Shown here: positions 44,951-54,196 of the stretch, one piece after another
Layout: every line of letters begins with the position of its first letter
Position numbering within the stretch: position 1 is the stretch's first letter
NCBI RefSeq assembly: GCF_052057775.1
Contig: NZ_CP195121.1
Span: 1,984,001 to 2,048,000 of the forward strand
DNA length: 64,000 nucleotides
Reading direction: 5' to 3'
Origin: Methanococcoides sp052057775
GTDB lineage: Archaea; Halobacteriota; Methanosarcinia; Methanosarcinales; Methanosarcinaceae
The notes under the pieces: model-generated
Seen by the model: only the letters and a program-made list of their open reading frames with translations
Told to the model about the DNA's origin: nothing
The model's database searches: none
Program-made: the position numbers and the translations under genes

Positions 44951-45143
44951 ATATAATGCGATTCAAAAAAATATTCATCCAACAGTGAAATCGAAAGGAA
45001 GTTAGGATTCTGGAGTTTAGCGTTAGATTTGGATCGAAAGTAAACTAGGTACAATGTAGTAACTAACTTAAATAACGCATTATTTCCAGAATCCAGATTT
45101 AATTAGTATTCCATATAATCAAAATGGAACAAGATGGAAATGC

Positions 45144-45482
45144 TCAAAGAGCATCTCCATCAGTTTCACCTGTGCGGATACGGATGACTCTCTCCACAGG
45201 ATAGATGAAGATCTTTCCGTCGCCAACTTCACCGGTTGAAGCATTCTCCATGATGATGTCGACCACATCATCAACTTTTGCATCCGTTACAACGACCTCG
45301 ATCTTGATCTTGGGTAACAGGTCGACACAGTATTCGCGCCCTCTCCACTGATGAACCATTCCCTTCTGTTTTCCACGTCCGGTAACATCCGTAATGGTCA
45401 TACTCTCGAATTTCGCATTTTCTAGTGCAGCCTTAACATCATGGATCTTTGTGGGTCGTATGATAGCTTCTATTTTATGCAT
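45144..45482 (-). CDS. glnK: Nitrogen regulatory protein PII (GlnK), copy 1
   Basis: The protein has 112 residues with the PII core MHKIEAIIRPTKIHDVKAAL, the T-loop containing Tyr in WRGREYCVDLLPK, and the ATP-site segment GEVGDGKIFIYPVERVIRIRTGE. It binds to and blocks the ammonium channel when ammonium is high. It begins 3 bp after the amt1 stop, so it is its dedicated partner. Tyr in the T-loop could be a modification site but most methanogen GlnK act by ligand binding alone. Confidence 0.94.
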   Translation of the reverse strand: MHKIEAIIRPTKIHDVKAALENAKFESMTITDVTGRGKQKGMVHQWRGREYCVDLLPKIKIEVVVTDAKVDDVVDIIMENASTGEVGDGKIFIYPVERVIRIRTGETDGDAL

Positions 45483-45485
45483 ATT

Positions 45486-46907
45486 TCATACCTCCTTGCT
45501 CAGCACATATTCAGGATATGCCCTGATTCCGTGTTCAGCCCTGTCAAGACCTGCGATCTCATCTTCTTCAGATACGCGAATTCCAATTGCCAGGTCAATT
45601 ATCTTGAATACGATATAGGAGATTCCAAAGGCCCATACAATACTCAGGATCATTCCAATTAACTGGATGATGAACTGACTGTATCCTCCGTAGATCAGAC
45701 CTACCCCTTCTGCTGCATATACTGAATCGGAAAGAATGCCATTGCCTATTCCTATTGAGAATATACCGACTGACAGCAATCCCCAGCTACCTGCATATCC
45801 GTGTACTGCAATTGCACCAACAGGATCGTCCACTTTCAGTACGTTCTCATTGAACATCACACCCTTATAGACCACAATTCCTCCCACAATTCCGATCACA
45901 AGTGCTGCCCAGTTGTTAACTGAACCACATGGTGCCGTGATTGCCACAAGACCTGCAAGAAGTCCGTTTGCAGTAAGTGAGGGATCAGGCTTTTTAGTCT
46001 TGATCCAGGTGATCAGCATCACAGTCACTGCACCGGCAGCTGCCGATATGAATGTGTTGGCAATTACCAGATTCATGTATGGATCATTACCATCAAGTGT
46101 ACTTCCTCCGTTGAAGCCTACCCATCCGAATGCAAGGATGAGGGTTCCAAGGAATGCAAATGTCAGGTTATGACCCGGAATAGCTACCGGTTTCCCATTT
46201 TTGAACTTGCCGATCCTTGAACCTACAAGTAGCACACCTGCAAGGGCTGAATAACCACCGATCGAGTGTACTACTCCTGATCCTGCAAAGTCGTGGAAAC
46301 CAATTCCTGCGAGTTGTACCAGAGGGCTTTCAGAACCTGTTAGAAGTGCTTTGTCTGCACCGCTCCAGACCCAGTGTCCGTATACCGGATAAATAAATGC
46401 TACAAGTGCGATTGTATAAATCAGGTAAGCTTTAAGATCAGTTCTTTCTGCCATTGCTCCTGATACGATTGTTGCACCGGTTGCTGCGAAGACCATCTGG
46501 AACCACCAGCTGTTCCAGAGTGCATTGTCAGCTCCCTTGAGGAAAAACTGGTCGATGCCGATCAGTCCTGCGGCATCAGCACCATACATGATACCCCAGC
46601 CAACTGCCCAGTACACCAGGATACCAAGACAAATGGTCATGAAGTTCTTCATGAGAATGTTGGCAGTGTTCTTGGAACGTGTAAGCCCAACCTCTACCAG
46701 TGAGAATCCTGCATGCATCAGGAATACTATTGCTCCTGCGACAAGCAGCCAGACAAATGTCAATGCTGTTTCCAGATCAGCGATTGCCTGGGTGTTCTCC
46801 TCCACTGTTGCAGCGGATGCCGTTAATGTACAGAATGTAAATAATACAAAAAGTACCGTCAGCATCCAGCAGGTACGGTTCGTATGTTCTTTTGTTAAAT
46901 ATCTCAT
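45486..46907 (-). CDS. amt: Ammonium transporter Amt, copy 1
   Basis: The protein has 473 residues. An N-terminal hydrophobic segment ending in TASAATVEE looks like a cleaved signal peptide, as known for AmtB. Eleven membrane helices follow, with the family signature DFAGSGVVHSIGGYSALAG and the pore landmarks FNGGSTLDGND and AVHGYAGSWG (twin-His second residue). Its promoter TATA lies at about 46970-46980, immediately next to the left end of the mobile element at 46994. It is cotranscribed with glnK1. Confidence 0.94.
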   Translation of the reverse strand: MRYLTKEHTNRTCWMLTVLFVLFTFCTLTASAATVEENTQAIADLETALTFVWLLVAGAIVFLMHAGFSLVEVGLTRSKNTANILMKNFMTICLGILVYWAVGWGIMYGADAAGLIGIDQFFLKGADNALWNSWWFQMVFAATGATIVSGAMAERTDLKAYLIYTIALVAFIYPVYGHWVWSGADKALLTGSESPLVQLAGIGFHDFAGSGVVHSIGGYSALAGVLLVGSRIGKFKNGKPVAIPGHNLTFAFLGTLILAFGWVGFNGGSTLDGNDPYMNLVIANTFISAAAGAVTVMLITWIKTKKPDPSLTANGLLAGLVAITAPCGSVNNWAALVIGIVGGIVVYKGVMFNENVLKVDDPVGAIAVHGYAGSWGLLSVGIFSIGIGNGILSDSVYAAEGVGLIYGGYSQFIIQLIGMILSIVWAFGISYIVFKIIDLAIGIRVSEEDEIAGLDRAEHGIRAYPEYVLSKEV

Positions 46908-46984
46908 ATGTCGTAGCTCCTGTACCTTCGATCCAATAAGGTATACGGAATCTTACTGTATAGTTAATATTATTTAAAATTATC

Positions 46985-47060
46985 TCAAAATCGGGGCTTG
47001 CCCATAAAGTCCTCTTGACCACAAACTACACAATTTGACTACAAAGTGATACAGTTGACC
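46985..47060. repeat. Left end of the mobile element: target duplication, inverted repeat and iterons
   Basis: TCAAAATCG (46985-46993) is the 9-bp target duplication. GGGCTTGCCCATAAAGTCC (46994-47012) is the terminal inverted repeat. TTGAC(C/T)-type repeats follow at 47015, 47035 and 47055, exactly 20 bp apart, with consensus TTGACYAYAAAST. The terminal repeat itself contains a variant (TTGCCCATAAAGT at 46998). Further copies lie at 47195, 47214 and 47295. Confidence 0.85.
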
Positions 47061-47529
47061 ATAAACTCAAAAAATCAGGAACGCGCAATGCCCCCATTTT
47101 TCTGAAAATGGTATCAATTTCAAAAATTCTTCGACAAGGAACACAGCATCCGTGTTTATATACAATCCCAAAGATAAATTATAGCTTCTGGTTTTTGACC
47201 ATAAAGTCAAATTTTGACTATAAACTCTCTCTGTCATATGTGCGGCAACAGTTTATGGATTGAACTATTCATTTTGTCCGAAAAAATCGTATTTTTGACC
47301 GAAAAATGATTCAAATTGATGCAAAGTTGTTGACGTTTTCCCATGGAGATTACCAAACCAGGATCACATCCAGTTGACAAAGGTCCGTTAGCTCCCACTC
47401 TTATATTCTACATTTTTAAGCAAATGCGCTATTGGTTCAACATCTATATTCACACAGTTAATATATTTGTCCGATGTATTCATATACTTCCAACTAAAAT
47501 ATATTACCAATGTTGGGGAGTTGTAATAG
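47061..47529. other. Non-coding left arm of the element
   Basis: It holds more copies of the TTGACC-type repeat and, near 47500, the AT-rich promoter region of the first NosD-like gene. A weak frame starting at 47343 has no ribosome site or homology and is not called. Confidence 0.45.
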
Positions 47530-49239
47530 ATGCAAATGAAATCATGTTACATATTTTACATTGTAGTGACAATTGGTTTTTTGACTATGGTTTCAGGTAT
47601 CGCTGCAGCAGCTACGATTAATGTTGACGATAATGGGAGTGCAAATTATACTACCATACAGGCAGCAATTGACGCTGCAAACAATGGTGATACAGTTCTT
47701 GTTTATCCTGGAATATATTCAGAAAATGTTGATGTGAACAAGGAGTTAACGATAGTTGCAAAATCAGGAAATCTAGAAAATGCCATTGTTCAAGCCATAG
47801 ATTCAAGTGATTATGTATTTCATATAACTGCAGACGAAGTAAAGATCAGTGGATTTTATGTGAAGGACGGCGTTGAACGTTACTGGGAGGATTCAGTACC
47901 TGGAATCTATCTCGATGGAGTTCATAATTGTGTCATTAACAACAACCAATTCTCCAATGTTTTTTATGGACTCGTTCTTGAAGCATCCAGCAACAACACA
48001 TTGAGTAACAATATTGCAACATACAACATTGGCGGCATCCATCTTATCGATTCAAACTACAACATACTAGACAACAACGCCGCGTTGAACAACTCTGAGA
48101 ATGGGATCCTTCTGGAACATTCTACATACAATAATCTGAATAAGAATAATGCCTTTAACAGCATTGAGGGAATCCGCCTTATCAATTCCGAGAACAACTT
48201 CCTGAGTTATAATACCGTATCAAACACTACTTGTGGAATCTATTTTGAGGCATCCGATAACAACACCTTAGACAATAATATCGCATTGAACAACTTTATT
48301 GGGATACGTCTTATTGGATCAAGCTACTGCACATTGGAAAATAACACTGCATCAAATAATAAAGATGGTATCTACTTGGAGGGTTACTGCAACGATAATA
48401 CTCTCATCAATAACAATGCATCGAATAATCATGCTGGTATCTCTTTGAGAGGGTATAACAAAAATAACACTTTGGAATATAACAAGGCAAATTCAAATGA
48501 AAAATATGGAATAGTTCTCTTTTCTTCTAACAATAATAAGCTTAGAGATAACACCGCATCAAACAACGACATAGGCATCTTCCTTAAGTATTCCCATTGG
48601 AATCTTCTGGAAAATAATGATGGCTCGAACGAGAGGTACGGTATATATCACAGTGCTTCCAAGTACAATACTTTGAGTAATAACAATATCAAAGGCGAAG
48701 TTTTTTTGAAGGCATTAGCGTTTGTGTTCTTGCTAATACTGATTATGCTTAGTACCTCATATTTGCTCAAAGATAAAATTGGCAAGAAGAAATCGATTAT
48801 CTCTGTTTCAATGATTTTGTTACTTCCACTTCTACCTGCATTGATTAAAGTTATATATGAGCTACATTTGCTGGAAACAATAATTCCTATTCTCCTGTGG
48901 AATTACTTGTTTATAAGATTCCTGGAATTCGGCCTGCCTGCAGCAGTCATAATTTTTTATGGATATACAACGGAAGATCAGCTTTTTTCAACGCTTTCAG
49001 GTGTATTTCTAATCCCTCTCTCCTTCATATATGCAGAAATTATTTTGGGAACGCTGGATCCTGATCCCATAGTGAATCTTGGATATTGGTTGCACTGGAG
49101 TTCAATTGTTGATGTATCCCCATTTATGGTACTTTATGGATTAATTGGCTATTTTGGAGCAAGAAGAACAAAACTATCCCTTATAATTTCAATTTGTATT
49201 GCTATATTCATTCTCGTTATAATCAGCGGAATCGATTGA
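47530..49239 (+). CDS. NosD-like beta-helix surface protein with polytopic membrane C-terminus
   Basis: The protein has 569 residues. After a signal peptide (about 1-27, ending SGIAAAATI) comes NVDDNGSANYTTIQAAIDAA, the start of the NosD/CASH beta-helix fold, then some eleven parallel-beta-helix repeats with NN-rich turns (for example NTLSNNIATYNIGGIHLIDS). From about 395 the chain turns into five or six membrane helices (VFLLILIMLSTSYLL and on). The beta-helix would lie outside the cell. Such domains bind or process carbohydrates. It is 15 bp before a second such gene. GGGGAGTTG precedes ATG 47530. It lies inside the mobile element. Confidence 0.85.
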   Translation: MQMKSCYIFYIVVTIGFLTMVSGIAAAATINVDDNGSANYTTIQAAIDAANNGDTVLVYPGIYSENVDVNKELTIVAKSGNLENAIVQAIDSSDYVFHITADEVKISGFYVKDGVERYWEDSVPGIYLDGVHNCVINNNQFSNVFYGLVLEASSNNTLSNNIATYNIGGIHLIDSNYNILDNNAALNNSENGILLEHSTYNNLNKNNAFNSIEGIRLINSENNFLSYNTVSNTTCGIYFEASDNNTLDNNIALNNFIGIRLIGSSYCTLENNTASNNKDGIYLEGYCNDNTLINNNASNNHAGISLRGYNKNNTLEYNKANSNEKYGIVLFSSNNNKLRDNTASNNDIGIFLKYSHWNLLENNDGSNERYGIYHSASKYNTLSNNNIKGEVFLKALAFVFLLILIMLSTSYLLKDKIGKKKSIISVSMILLLPLLPALIKVIYELHLLETIIPILLWNYLFIRFLEFGLPAAVIIFYGYTTEDQLFSTLSGVFLIPLSFIYAEIILGTLDPDPIVNLGYWLHWSSIVDVSPFMVLYGLIGYFGARRTKLSLIISICIAIFILVIISGID

Positions 49240-49254
49240 AAGGTGTGTAAATAT

Positions 49255-50688
49255 ATGCAAATGAAATCAAGTAACGCAATCTATATTGCGATAACAATTG
49301 TCTTTTTGATAATAACATCGAGTAACGTGACAGCGGATACAATTATCGTCAACGATAATGGAAATGCAGATTATACTACCATTCAGGCAGCCGTCAACGC
49401 ATCAACCAATGGTGATACAATCCTTGTTCATCCAGGGAAGTATTCAGAAAACATTGATGTGGACAAGGAGTTAGCGATAGTCTCTGAATCTGGAAATCCA
49501 GATGATACGGCTGTTCAAGCCGCAGACTCAAATGATTCTGTATTTCATGTGACTGCAAATAACGTAACAATCAGCGGATTTAACATAACAGGTGCCAATA
49601 GCACTGAAAAAAACAGTCCTGCCTATGGAATATATCTTGATGGAGTTCCTGTATTTGTTCCCGTAAAGGATACTGAGGTCCAAGGTTGTATTATTACTAA
49701 CAATCGATTGTTCAACAATAGCATAGGTGTCTTTTTGGAGGGATCCAGCAATAATGTACTGAGTAATAATACTGCATCAGGCAACCGTATCGCCATCTTT
49801 TTGTCGAGTTCCAACAACAGCGAACTGAGTAATAATGCTGTACTGAACAATGAAGGAGGCATCCTTATGTATGGAGGCTCTAATAACACATTTAACAATA
49901 ACAACATTTCGAACAACGGGATTGCTATTGTTTTGCACTTTTATAGCAACGACAATACGTTTATCAATAACAGAGCTTCGGACAACGAACATGGTATCTA
50001 CATTAGAGAAGCCTCAAATCTCACACTTATAAATAACACTGCAAACTTCAACAAACGTGACGGTATCTACCTTGATTCTTCTCATTACAACGTGCTGGAA
50101 GGCAACACAGCAAATTCAAACGGTGAACATGGAATCTATCTTAATGATTTTTCCTGGGGCAATTATCTGGGAAACAACACTGCTTCGAATAATGAGCACG
50201 GAATCCTGTTGTATTATTACAGCGACCATAACTCATTGATCAATAATACTGCAAATTCGAACGAACAATATGGTATATATCTGAATGAAACCAGTAACAA
50301 CAGTATCGAGGGAAACACTGCAAACTCGAACAAAGTACATGGGATATACCTTAAGTCTTCCACCTTCAACACGATTATTAACAATACTGCAAACTTGAAC
50401 GACTATCACGGTATCAACCTCAATCAATCCAATAATAAAAGAGTGAATACCGATATCGTGACACACGATTTCAAATATTGCAAGTTCCTTGAAGATTCCA
50501 GCAATAACAACACCGTAAGTGGAAATCATCTATTCGACAATGGCAAAGGTCTCGTTGCAAATGTTTCTGAAAATAACATTGGTATCAACTACATCAACGA
50601 TAGGGGAATTACCGAGATGCCTTTTATCGGTTCCGTGTTGACATTGATCATGTTGGGAATCGCATTTATGTTTATGAGAAGAAAATGA
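49255..50688 (+). CDS. NosD-like beta-helix surface protein with C-terminal sorting-type helix
   Basis: The protein has 477 residues, homologous to its upstream neighbour in the N-terminal 100 residues (IIVNDNGNADYTTIQAAVNA) and in the repeats, here about fourteen copies of the form NNTANSNGEHGIYL. A signal peptide covers about 1-28. It ends with one helix and a basic cap, EMPFIGSVLTLIMLGIAFMF then MRRK, resembling the PEF-CTERM class of archaeosortase signals. ATG 49255 follows AAAGGTG; an in-frame GTG at 49243 lies in that site. It is probably anchored in the cell envelope. Confidence 0.85.
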   Translation: MQMKSSNAIYIAITIVFLIITSSNVTADTIIVNDNGNADYTTIQAAVNASTNGDTILVHPGKYSENIDVDKELAIVSESGNPDDTAVQAADSNDSVFHVTANNVTISGFNITGANSTEKNSPAYGIYLDGVPVFVPVKDTEVQGCIITNNRLFNNSIGVFLEGSSNNVLSNNTASGNRIAIFLSSSNNSELSNNAVLNNEGGILMYGGSNNTFNNNNISNNGIAIVLHFYSNDNTFINNRASDNEHGIYIREASNLTLINNTANFNKRDGIYLDSSHYNVLEGNTANSNGEHGIYLNDFSWGNYLGNNTASNNEHGILLYYYSDHNSLINNTANSNEQYGIYLNETSNNSIEGNTANSNKVHGIYLKSSTFNTIINNTANLNDYHGINLNQSNNKRVNTDIVTHDFKYCKFLEDSSNNNTVSGNHLFDNGKGLVANVSENNIGINYINDRGITEMPFIGSVLTLIMLGIAFMFMRRK

Positions 50689-50948
50689 GATGCAACAGAT
50701 TAATTAAGAAACTGTTGATGGGTGGCAGTTAAAGCGAGGGGATTAATGTATTTTATTTTTTGTCCAAAAATTGATGTTGTTGTCCAATAAGTGTCCTATT
50801 TTTCGGACAAAGTGTTCATTTATTTTAAACATTTAATTCCCATTTTGAGTTGCAGCAGTGTTAATGAGATTATAACATCCCACATTTTAAAATTAACAAT
50901 ATGATTTTGGCTACACGAATAGGCGGAAATAAGTTGCCGACATGCGAT
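50689..50948. other. Non-coding right arm of the element
   Basis: No gene. TTTTTGTCC and GGACAAA segments at about 50758-50812 can pair and may end transcription of the NosD-like genes. Confidence 0.4.
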
Positions 50949-51032
50949 TTGACCATAATGTAGGCAACTTGCCTCTAAAGTAGGGTATTTGACCACAAAG
51001 TAGGGGACTTTATGGGCAAGCCCTCAAAATCG
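50949..51032. repeat. Right end of the mobile element: iterons, inverted repeat and target duplication
   Basis: TTG(A/C)C-type repeats start at 50949, 50969 and 50989, again 20 bp apart and in the same orientation as those at the left end. The terminal repeat GGACTTTATGGGCAAGCCC (51005-51023) is the exact inverse of the left one. TCAAAATCG (51024-51032) is the second copy of the target duplication. Confidence 0.85.
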
Positions 51033-51290
51033 AGCATTCTTATAAACAACTTTAAAAAGAAATAAACATGCCGCCAAATAGGCAAATAACTTATTTGATA
51101 AAAAAGCAACATCAAAAGCTGCCAAAATTTGTCTTGCTAAAGCAACAGGTCAATAAGAGAAAATAATCCGGATCATTAAAAATGAGTAAAAATAAAGTGA
51201 TCACCTGATCAACTAAAAGAAGATGCCTCACTTAGTGAAAAGGTTCTCGAATATTCTTTTAATTAAATAAAAGTTCAAGGTGATGAAAGA
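51033..51290. other. Non-coding stretch downstream of mtaB2
   Basis: AT-rich with no gene. Unlike the regions behind mtaB1 and mtaB3 it lacks conserved element B. Confidence 0.4.
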
Positions 51291-51313
51291 TAGCCCCGAG
51301 GGAATCGGGGCTA
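51291..51313 (-). terminator. Stem-loop after mtaB2
   Basis: TAGCCCCGA (51291-51299) pairs with TCGGGGCTA (51305-51313). Compared with the mtaB3 hairpin, a C:G pair replaces a T:A pair, a compensatory change. Confidence 0.75.
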
Positions 51314-51347
51314 AGATCATGTCTGAAAAACTTCCCGGCAATCCTGC

Positions 51348-52733
51348 TTAGAGACCGTAGTTCTCAGGCAGGAATACCTTTACCTCTTCCTTATATTTGG
51401 TCATGCAGTCGCTCATGAAGGTTTCCTTGTCGTCTGTAAGTGTTTCCAGAGCAGCCTTTGCATCTCCAAGTGCACCCTTCTCGAACCTTGTGAGCTCGAG
51501 CTTATCAGACATTCCTTCCTCCAGGATCTCTACACATTTGAGTGCAGCATTCTTTGCACGGAGGTAGATGTCGTTTCCGTCCTTGACGATAGCTTCACCG
51601 ACACGGTATGCGTTGTCATATGCAAGGACATAGCCCTGTGGGTCCCTGTACTTGTCGGAAAGTACCATGAGATCCCTGAGAACCTTCTCCTGACCGGTTG
51701 CAAGTGCAGTGTTCATCAGAGCACAATCGTATCCGAGGGTTTCTGACCAGCACTGCACGGATGTACCGCCAAACTCTGCATGGTACTCGACGGACTCGTT
51801 CGACCACAGGTCACAGCACTGCATGACAAGGTTACCCATGACATCAGAGTGTGCACATGTGGAAGTCTTGCCTTCCTGCGTCATTGGCATACCGGTGATC
51901 GCTTTTACGATGGTGTTCTCATATCCACAGTCCTTACCAGGACCCACAGCTCCAGCCTCGTATGCTGCGAGTGACCTTGGTGCTGAGATAGCCCTTGCGA
52001 TGATAGCAAGTGTGTGAGCAAGGTTCTTGTCGAGCAGACCACCTGCAATGAACATTGCAGTGTTAGCTTCGGAACAGTCGGTGTCACCAGCTGCTACGAC
52101 GTTGTGCTTCTTTGCAACGTTTGCGATCTCCTGCCAGATGAAGTCCATATCAATGGTACCGAGACAGCCAATTGCATAGAGCATACCTGGCACATCGTTC
52201 CTCAGGATAGCATAGTCGAATACTTCCTTACCACCCATTGTCTCAATGGAAAGAAGGTCAGCACCGTTTGATGCTACTTCCTCGAAGGATTCCATAAGGA
52301 CGTTGAACTTGTCGCCTCTGAGTCCGAGGAAGTCACGGTCTTCACGAACATCACCACAGGTGTGTCTTAATGCACATTTGATACCATATTCGTCATGGAA
52401 CTCTTCCATGATCTCTTTCTGTGCGTGTGCGACCTCTCCTCCCCAGGTTGGGTTGTTGGTCATCTGCTCAACGTGTTCTGTTTCAAGTACCACAGATGGG
52501 AAACCGACCTGGACCATACGGTTCATGATATCGGTAGTGATCCTCTGGTATTCCCTGATAAGCTTCTCTTTTGATGCACCGGCCTCTGGCCTTGGAGCAT
52601 AGTTGACCTCAGGGGAAGTGTATCCGGCACCTATCTCAAGACCAAGTCCTGCCTTTACGGGGAATTTTGCCTTACCGAAGATCATGTCATCTGCACTGTC
52701 ATATGCCATCTTTGTGTATCTGTTGATTGCCAT
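51348..52733 (-). CDS. mtaB: Methanol:corrinoid methyltransferase MtaB, copy 2
   Basis: The protein has 461 residues and the same landmarks as copy 1, with VKAGLGLEIGAGYTSPEVNY, GDTDCSEANTAMF and KTSTCAHSDVMGNLVMQCC. It shares with copy 3 the segments HTCGDVREDRD and LLSIETMGGKEVF and differs from both in its C-terminal part (CVEILEEGMSDKLELTRF). ATG 52733 follows AGAGGTGA, 13 bp after mtaC2. The separate promoters of the mta copies suggest use under different methanol conditions, as in Methanosarcina acetivorans. Confidence 0.96.
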   Translation of the reverse strand: MAINRYTKMAYDSADDMIFGKAKFPVKAGLGLEIGAGYTSPEVNYAPRPEAGASKEKLIREYQRITTDIMNRMVQVGFPSVVLETEHVEQMTNNPTWGGEVAHAQKEIMEEFHDEYGIKCALRHTCGDVREDRDFLGLRGDKFNVLMESFEEVASNGADLLSIETMGGKEVFDYAILRNDVPGMLYAIGCLGTIDMDFIWQEIANVAKKHNVVAAGDTDCSEANTAMFIAGGLLDKNLAHTLAIIARAISAPRSLAAYEAGAVGPGKDCGYENTIVKAITGMPMTQEGKTSTCAHSDVMGNLVMQCCDLWSNESVEYHAEFGGTSVQCWSETLGYDCALMNTALATGQEKVLRDLMVLSDKYRDPQGYVLAYDNAYRVGEAIVKDGNDIYLRAKNAALKCVEILEEGMSDKLELTRFEKGALGDAKAALETLTDDKETFMSDCMTKYKEEVKVFLPENYGL

Positions 52734-52746
52734 TATTATCACCTCT

Positions 52747-53517
52747 TTAGTGTTTGTGGAATTCCTCTTTCAGTGCACTCAGATCTGATCCTGCAAGAAT
52801 AGCATCTGCCATCTTCGGTGCGTCAGCTGCTTCCTCACCATAGACACCAAGCTCGTATGTTGTTACGAAGTCCTGGTTAACTGCCCCACCACCACAGGCG
52901 AATGGGATCCTGATACCTGCTTCCAGCAGCCTGTCGTTGACGGCCTTAAAAGCATACATTGTGGTTGTCATCAGTGCAGTACCTGTAAGCATGATCGGTT
53001 TCTCGGCTTTGACAGCCTCGATAACTTCATCCACAGGGACATCACGACCAAGGTCAATGACATCGTATCCGTTTGCTCTGAGAAGTGCAGCAACGATGGA
53101 TTTACCGATGTCGTGTACATCTCCTTCTGCTACGTGACAGACGACCTTTCCTTTTGAAACAGGTGCTTCGTCGGACTGTTCCTTACAGAACTCGATACCT
53201 TCAAGCATTGCATCTGCAGACATCATGACGTTTGGCAGGAAAATGATACCCTGGTCGTACAGGTCTGTAACGACCTTCATACCTACCATAAGTGCATCAT
53301 CTATCAATGCAATTGGGTCCTTGCCTGCATCAATTGCAGCCTCAAGACCTTCAATAACGTCGTCTTCTTCACCATCAAAGATGGCTTCTGCAATTGGCCT
53401 GTATAACTCATCGGTAGGATAGAGTTCAGCTGCAGCATCTTCAGGCGACATTTCTTTTTCCATTTTCACATTGTATCTTACCAGAATTTCACTGGGTTCC
53501 ACATCGAAACTGGTCAT
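52747..53517 (-). CDS. mtaC: Methanol corrinoid protein MtaC, copy 2
   Basis: The protein has 256 residues with GDVHDIGKS (His135) and GTALMTTTMYAF in the cobalamin pocket. It differs from copy 1 at about a dozen mostly conservative positions, such as DVEPSEI for DLDPSEI and KEMSPEDAA for KAMTPEDAA. GGGAG lies before ATG 53517. It shuttles methyl groups from MtaB. Confidence 0.96.
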   Translation of the reverse strand: MTSFDVEPSEILVRYNVKMEKEMSPEDAAAELYPTDELYRPIAEAIFDGEEDDVIEGLEAAIDAGKDPIALIDDALMVGMKVVTDLYDQGIIFLPNVMMSADAMLEGIEFCKEQSDEAPVSKGKVVCHVAEGDVHDIGKSIVAALLRANGYDVIDLGRDVPVDEVIEAVKAEKPIMLTGTALMTTTMYAFKAVNDRLLEAGIRIPFACGGGAVNQDFVTTYELGVYGEEAADAPKMADAILAGSDLSALKEEFHKH

Positions 53518-54196
53518 GTTATACTCCCTTTATTTTTGCATAGGTTTGGAGAAAATTATTTAATTAAAAATGTAAATTCCCCTATAAACCCCCAAGGATT
53601 CCAATATGAAATCCTCCAAAAAAAATTAGGAGGGAATGACATATAAGTGTTTCCTTCCGATTGATGTGGTATATAAATGCAATGCTTTAAATTTAATTTT
53701 TTCAACAGATTCAAACAATATCGAATAGGGCTACTGATATTGATAATAGTAACAAAAAAATAAGTTACACTATGTAAAAGACAAAAATCTTAAATTTGTT
53801 TATATACTTTACCTATTAATCATTAAAAAGTAACTGATATATATAAGTATCTTATGTAGAAAAAGGATATAAGAAAAATAGGGGATAAAAAAGAGTTACA
53901 GATATCGATAATGTGACTAGAGAAATATTACAATATAATGTGTACTTTTGATAATCGATATATTAATAAGAAGGATTAAAGCCTTGATGTTTTATGAGAA
54001 ATACAACAAAAAGCAACAAAAAACGAGAATCTTTCCTTTTCCCATTGCCTGTTAACCTCACCAATGATCAACTATGACTGGCTGACTTCTACCAGAAAGG
54101 AGGCTTTATATCTACTAGTATCTTCTAAACGAGTTTGAATTAATAAAGATAAAAAAGAAATAAGATGGTCCGGAATAAAGGACCACATCTGAGAAT
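53518..54196 (-). promoter_or_regulatory. Upstream region of mtaC2
   Basis: No gene in 679 bases. On the minus strand ATTTATATACC (about 53681-53671) is a TATA box, giving a leader of about 130 nt. In that leader CCTCC/GGAGG (53633-53629 and 53617-53613) form a small hairpin. The remainder to 54196 is AT-rich with no feature, up to the glnK2 stop. Confidence 0.5.

Larger units (their letters stand above)
46994..51023. mobile_element. Cargo-carrying, transposase-less mobile element (4030 bp)
   Basis: The element is bounded by perfect 19-bp terminal inverted repeats (46994-47012 and 51005-51023) and flanked by the identical 9-bp direct duplication TCAAAATCG (46985-46993 and 51024-51032). Inside are two tandem genes for NosD-like beta-helix surface proteins and long non-coding ends with 20-bp-phased repeats. 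No frame resembles a transposase, so it must have been moved in trans. The insertion lies between the amt1 promoter and the 3' end of mtaB2. The family cannot be named from what is visible; a 9-bp duplication is found in several IS families. Confidence 0.85.

Noticed and set aside
47343..47621. Open frame of 92 codons at the left arm of the mobile element
   Set aside because: It overlaps the start of the NosD-like gene, has no ribosome site and no recognisable sequence, and low-complexity AT-rich DNA easily yields such frames.
47900..50500. Regularly repeated NN-rich DNA as a CRISPR array or satellite
   Set aside because: The repeats are coding, in frame, variable in sequence and match beta-helix repeats of NosD-like proteins.
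46994..51023. A hidden transposase gene inside the mobile element
   Set aside because: All six frames outside the two NosD-like genes are short and none shows DDE, HUH or serine/tyrosine recombinase motifs.
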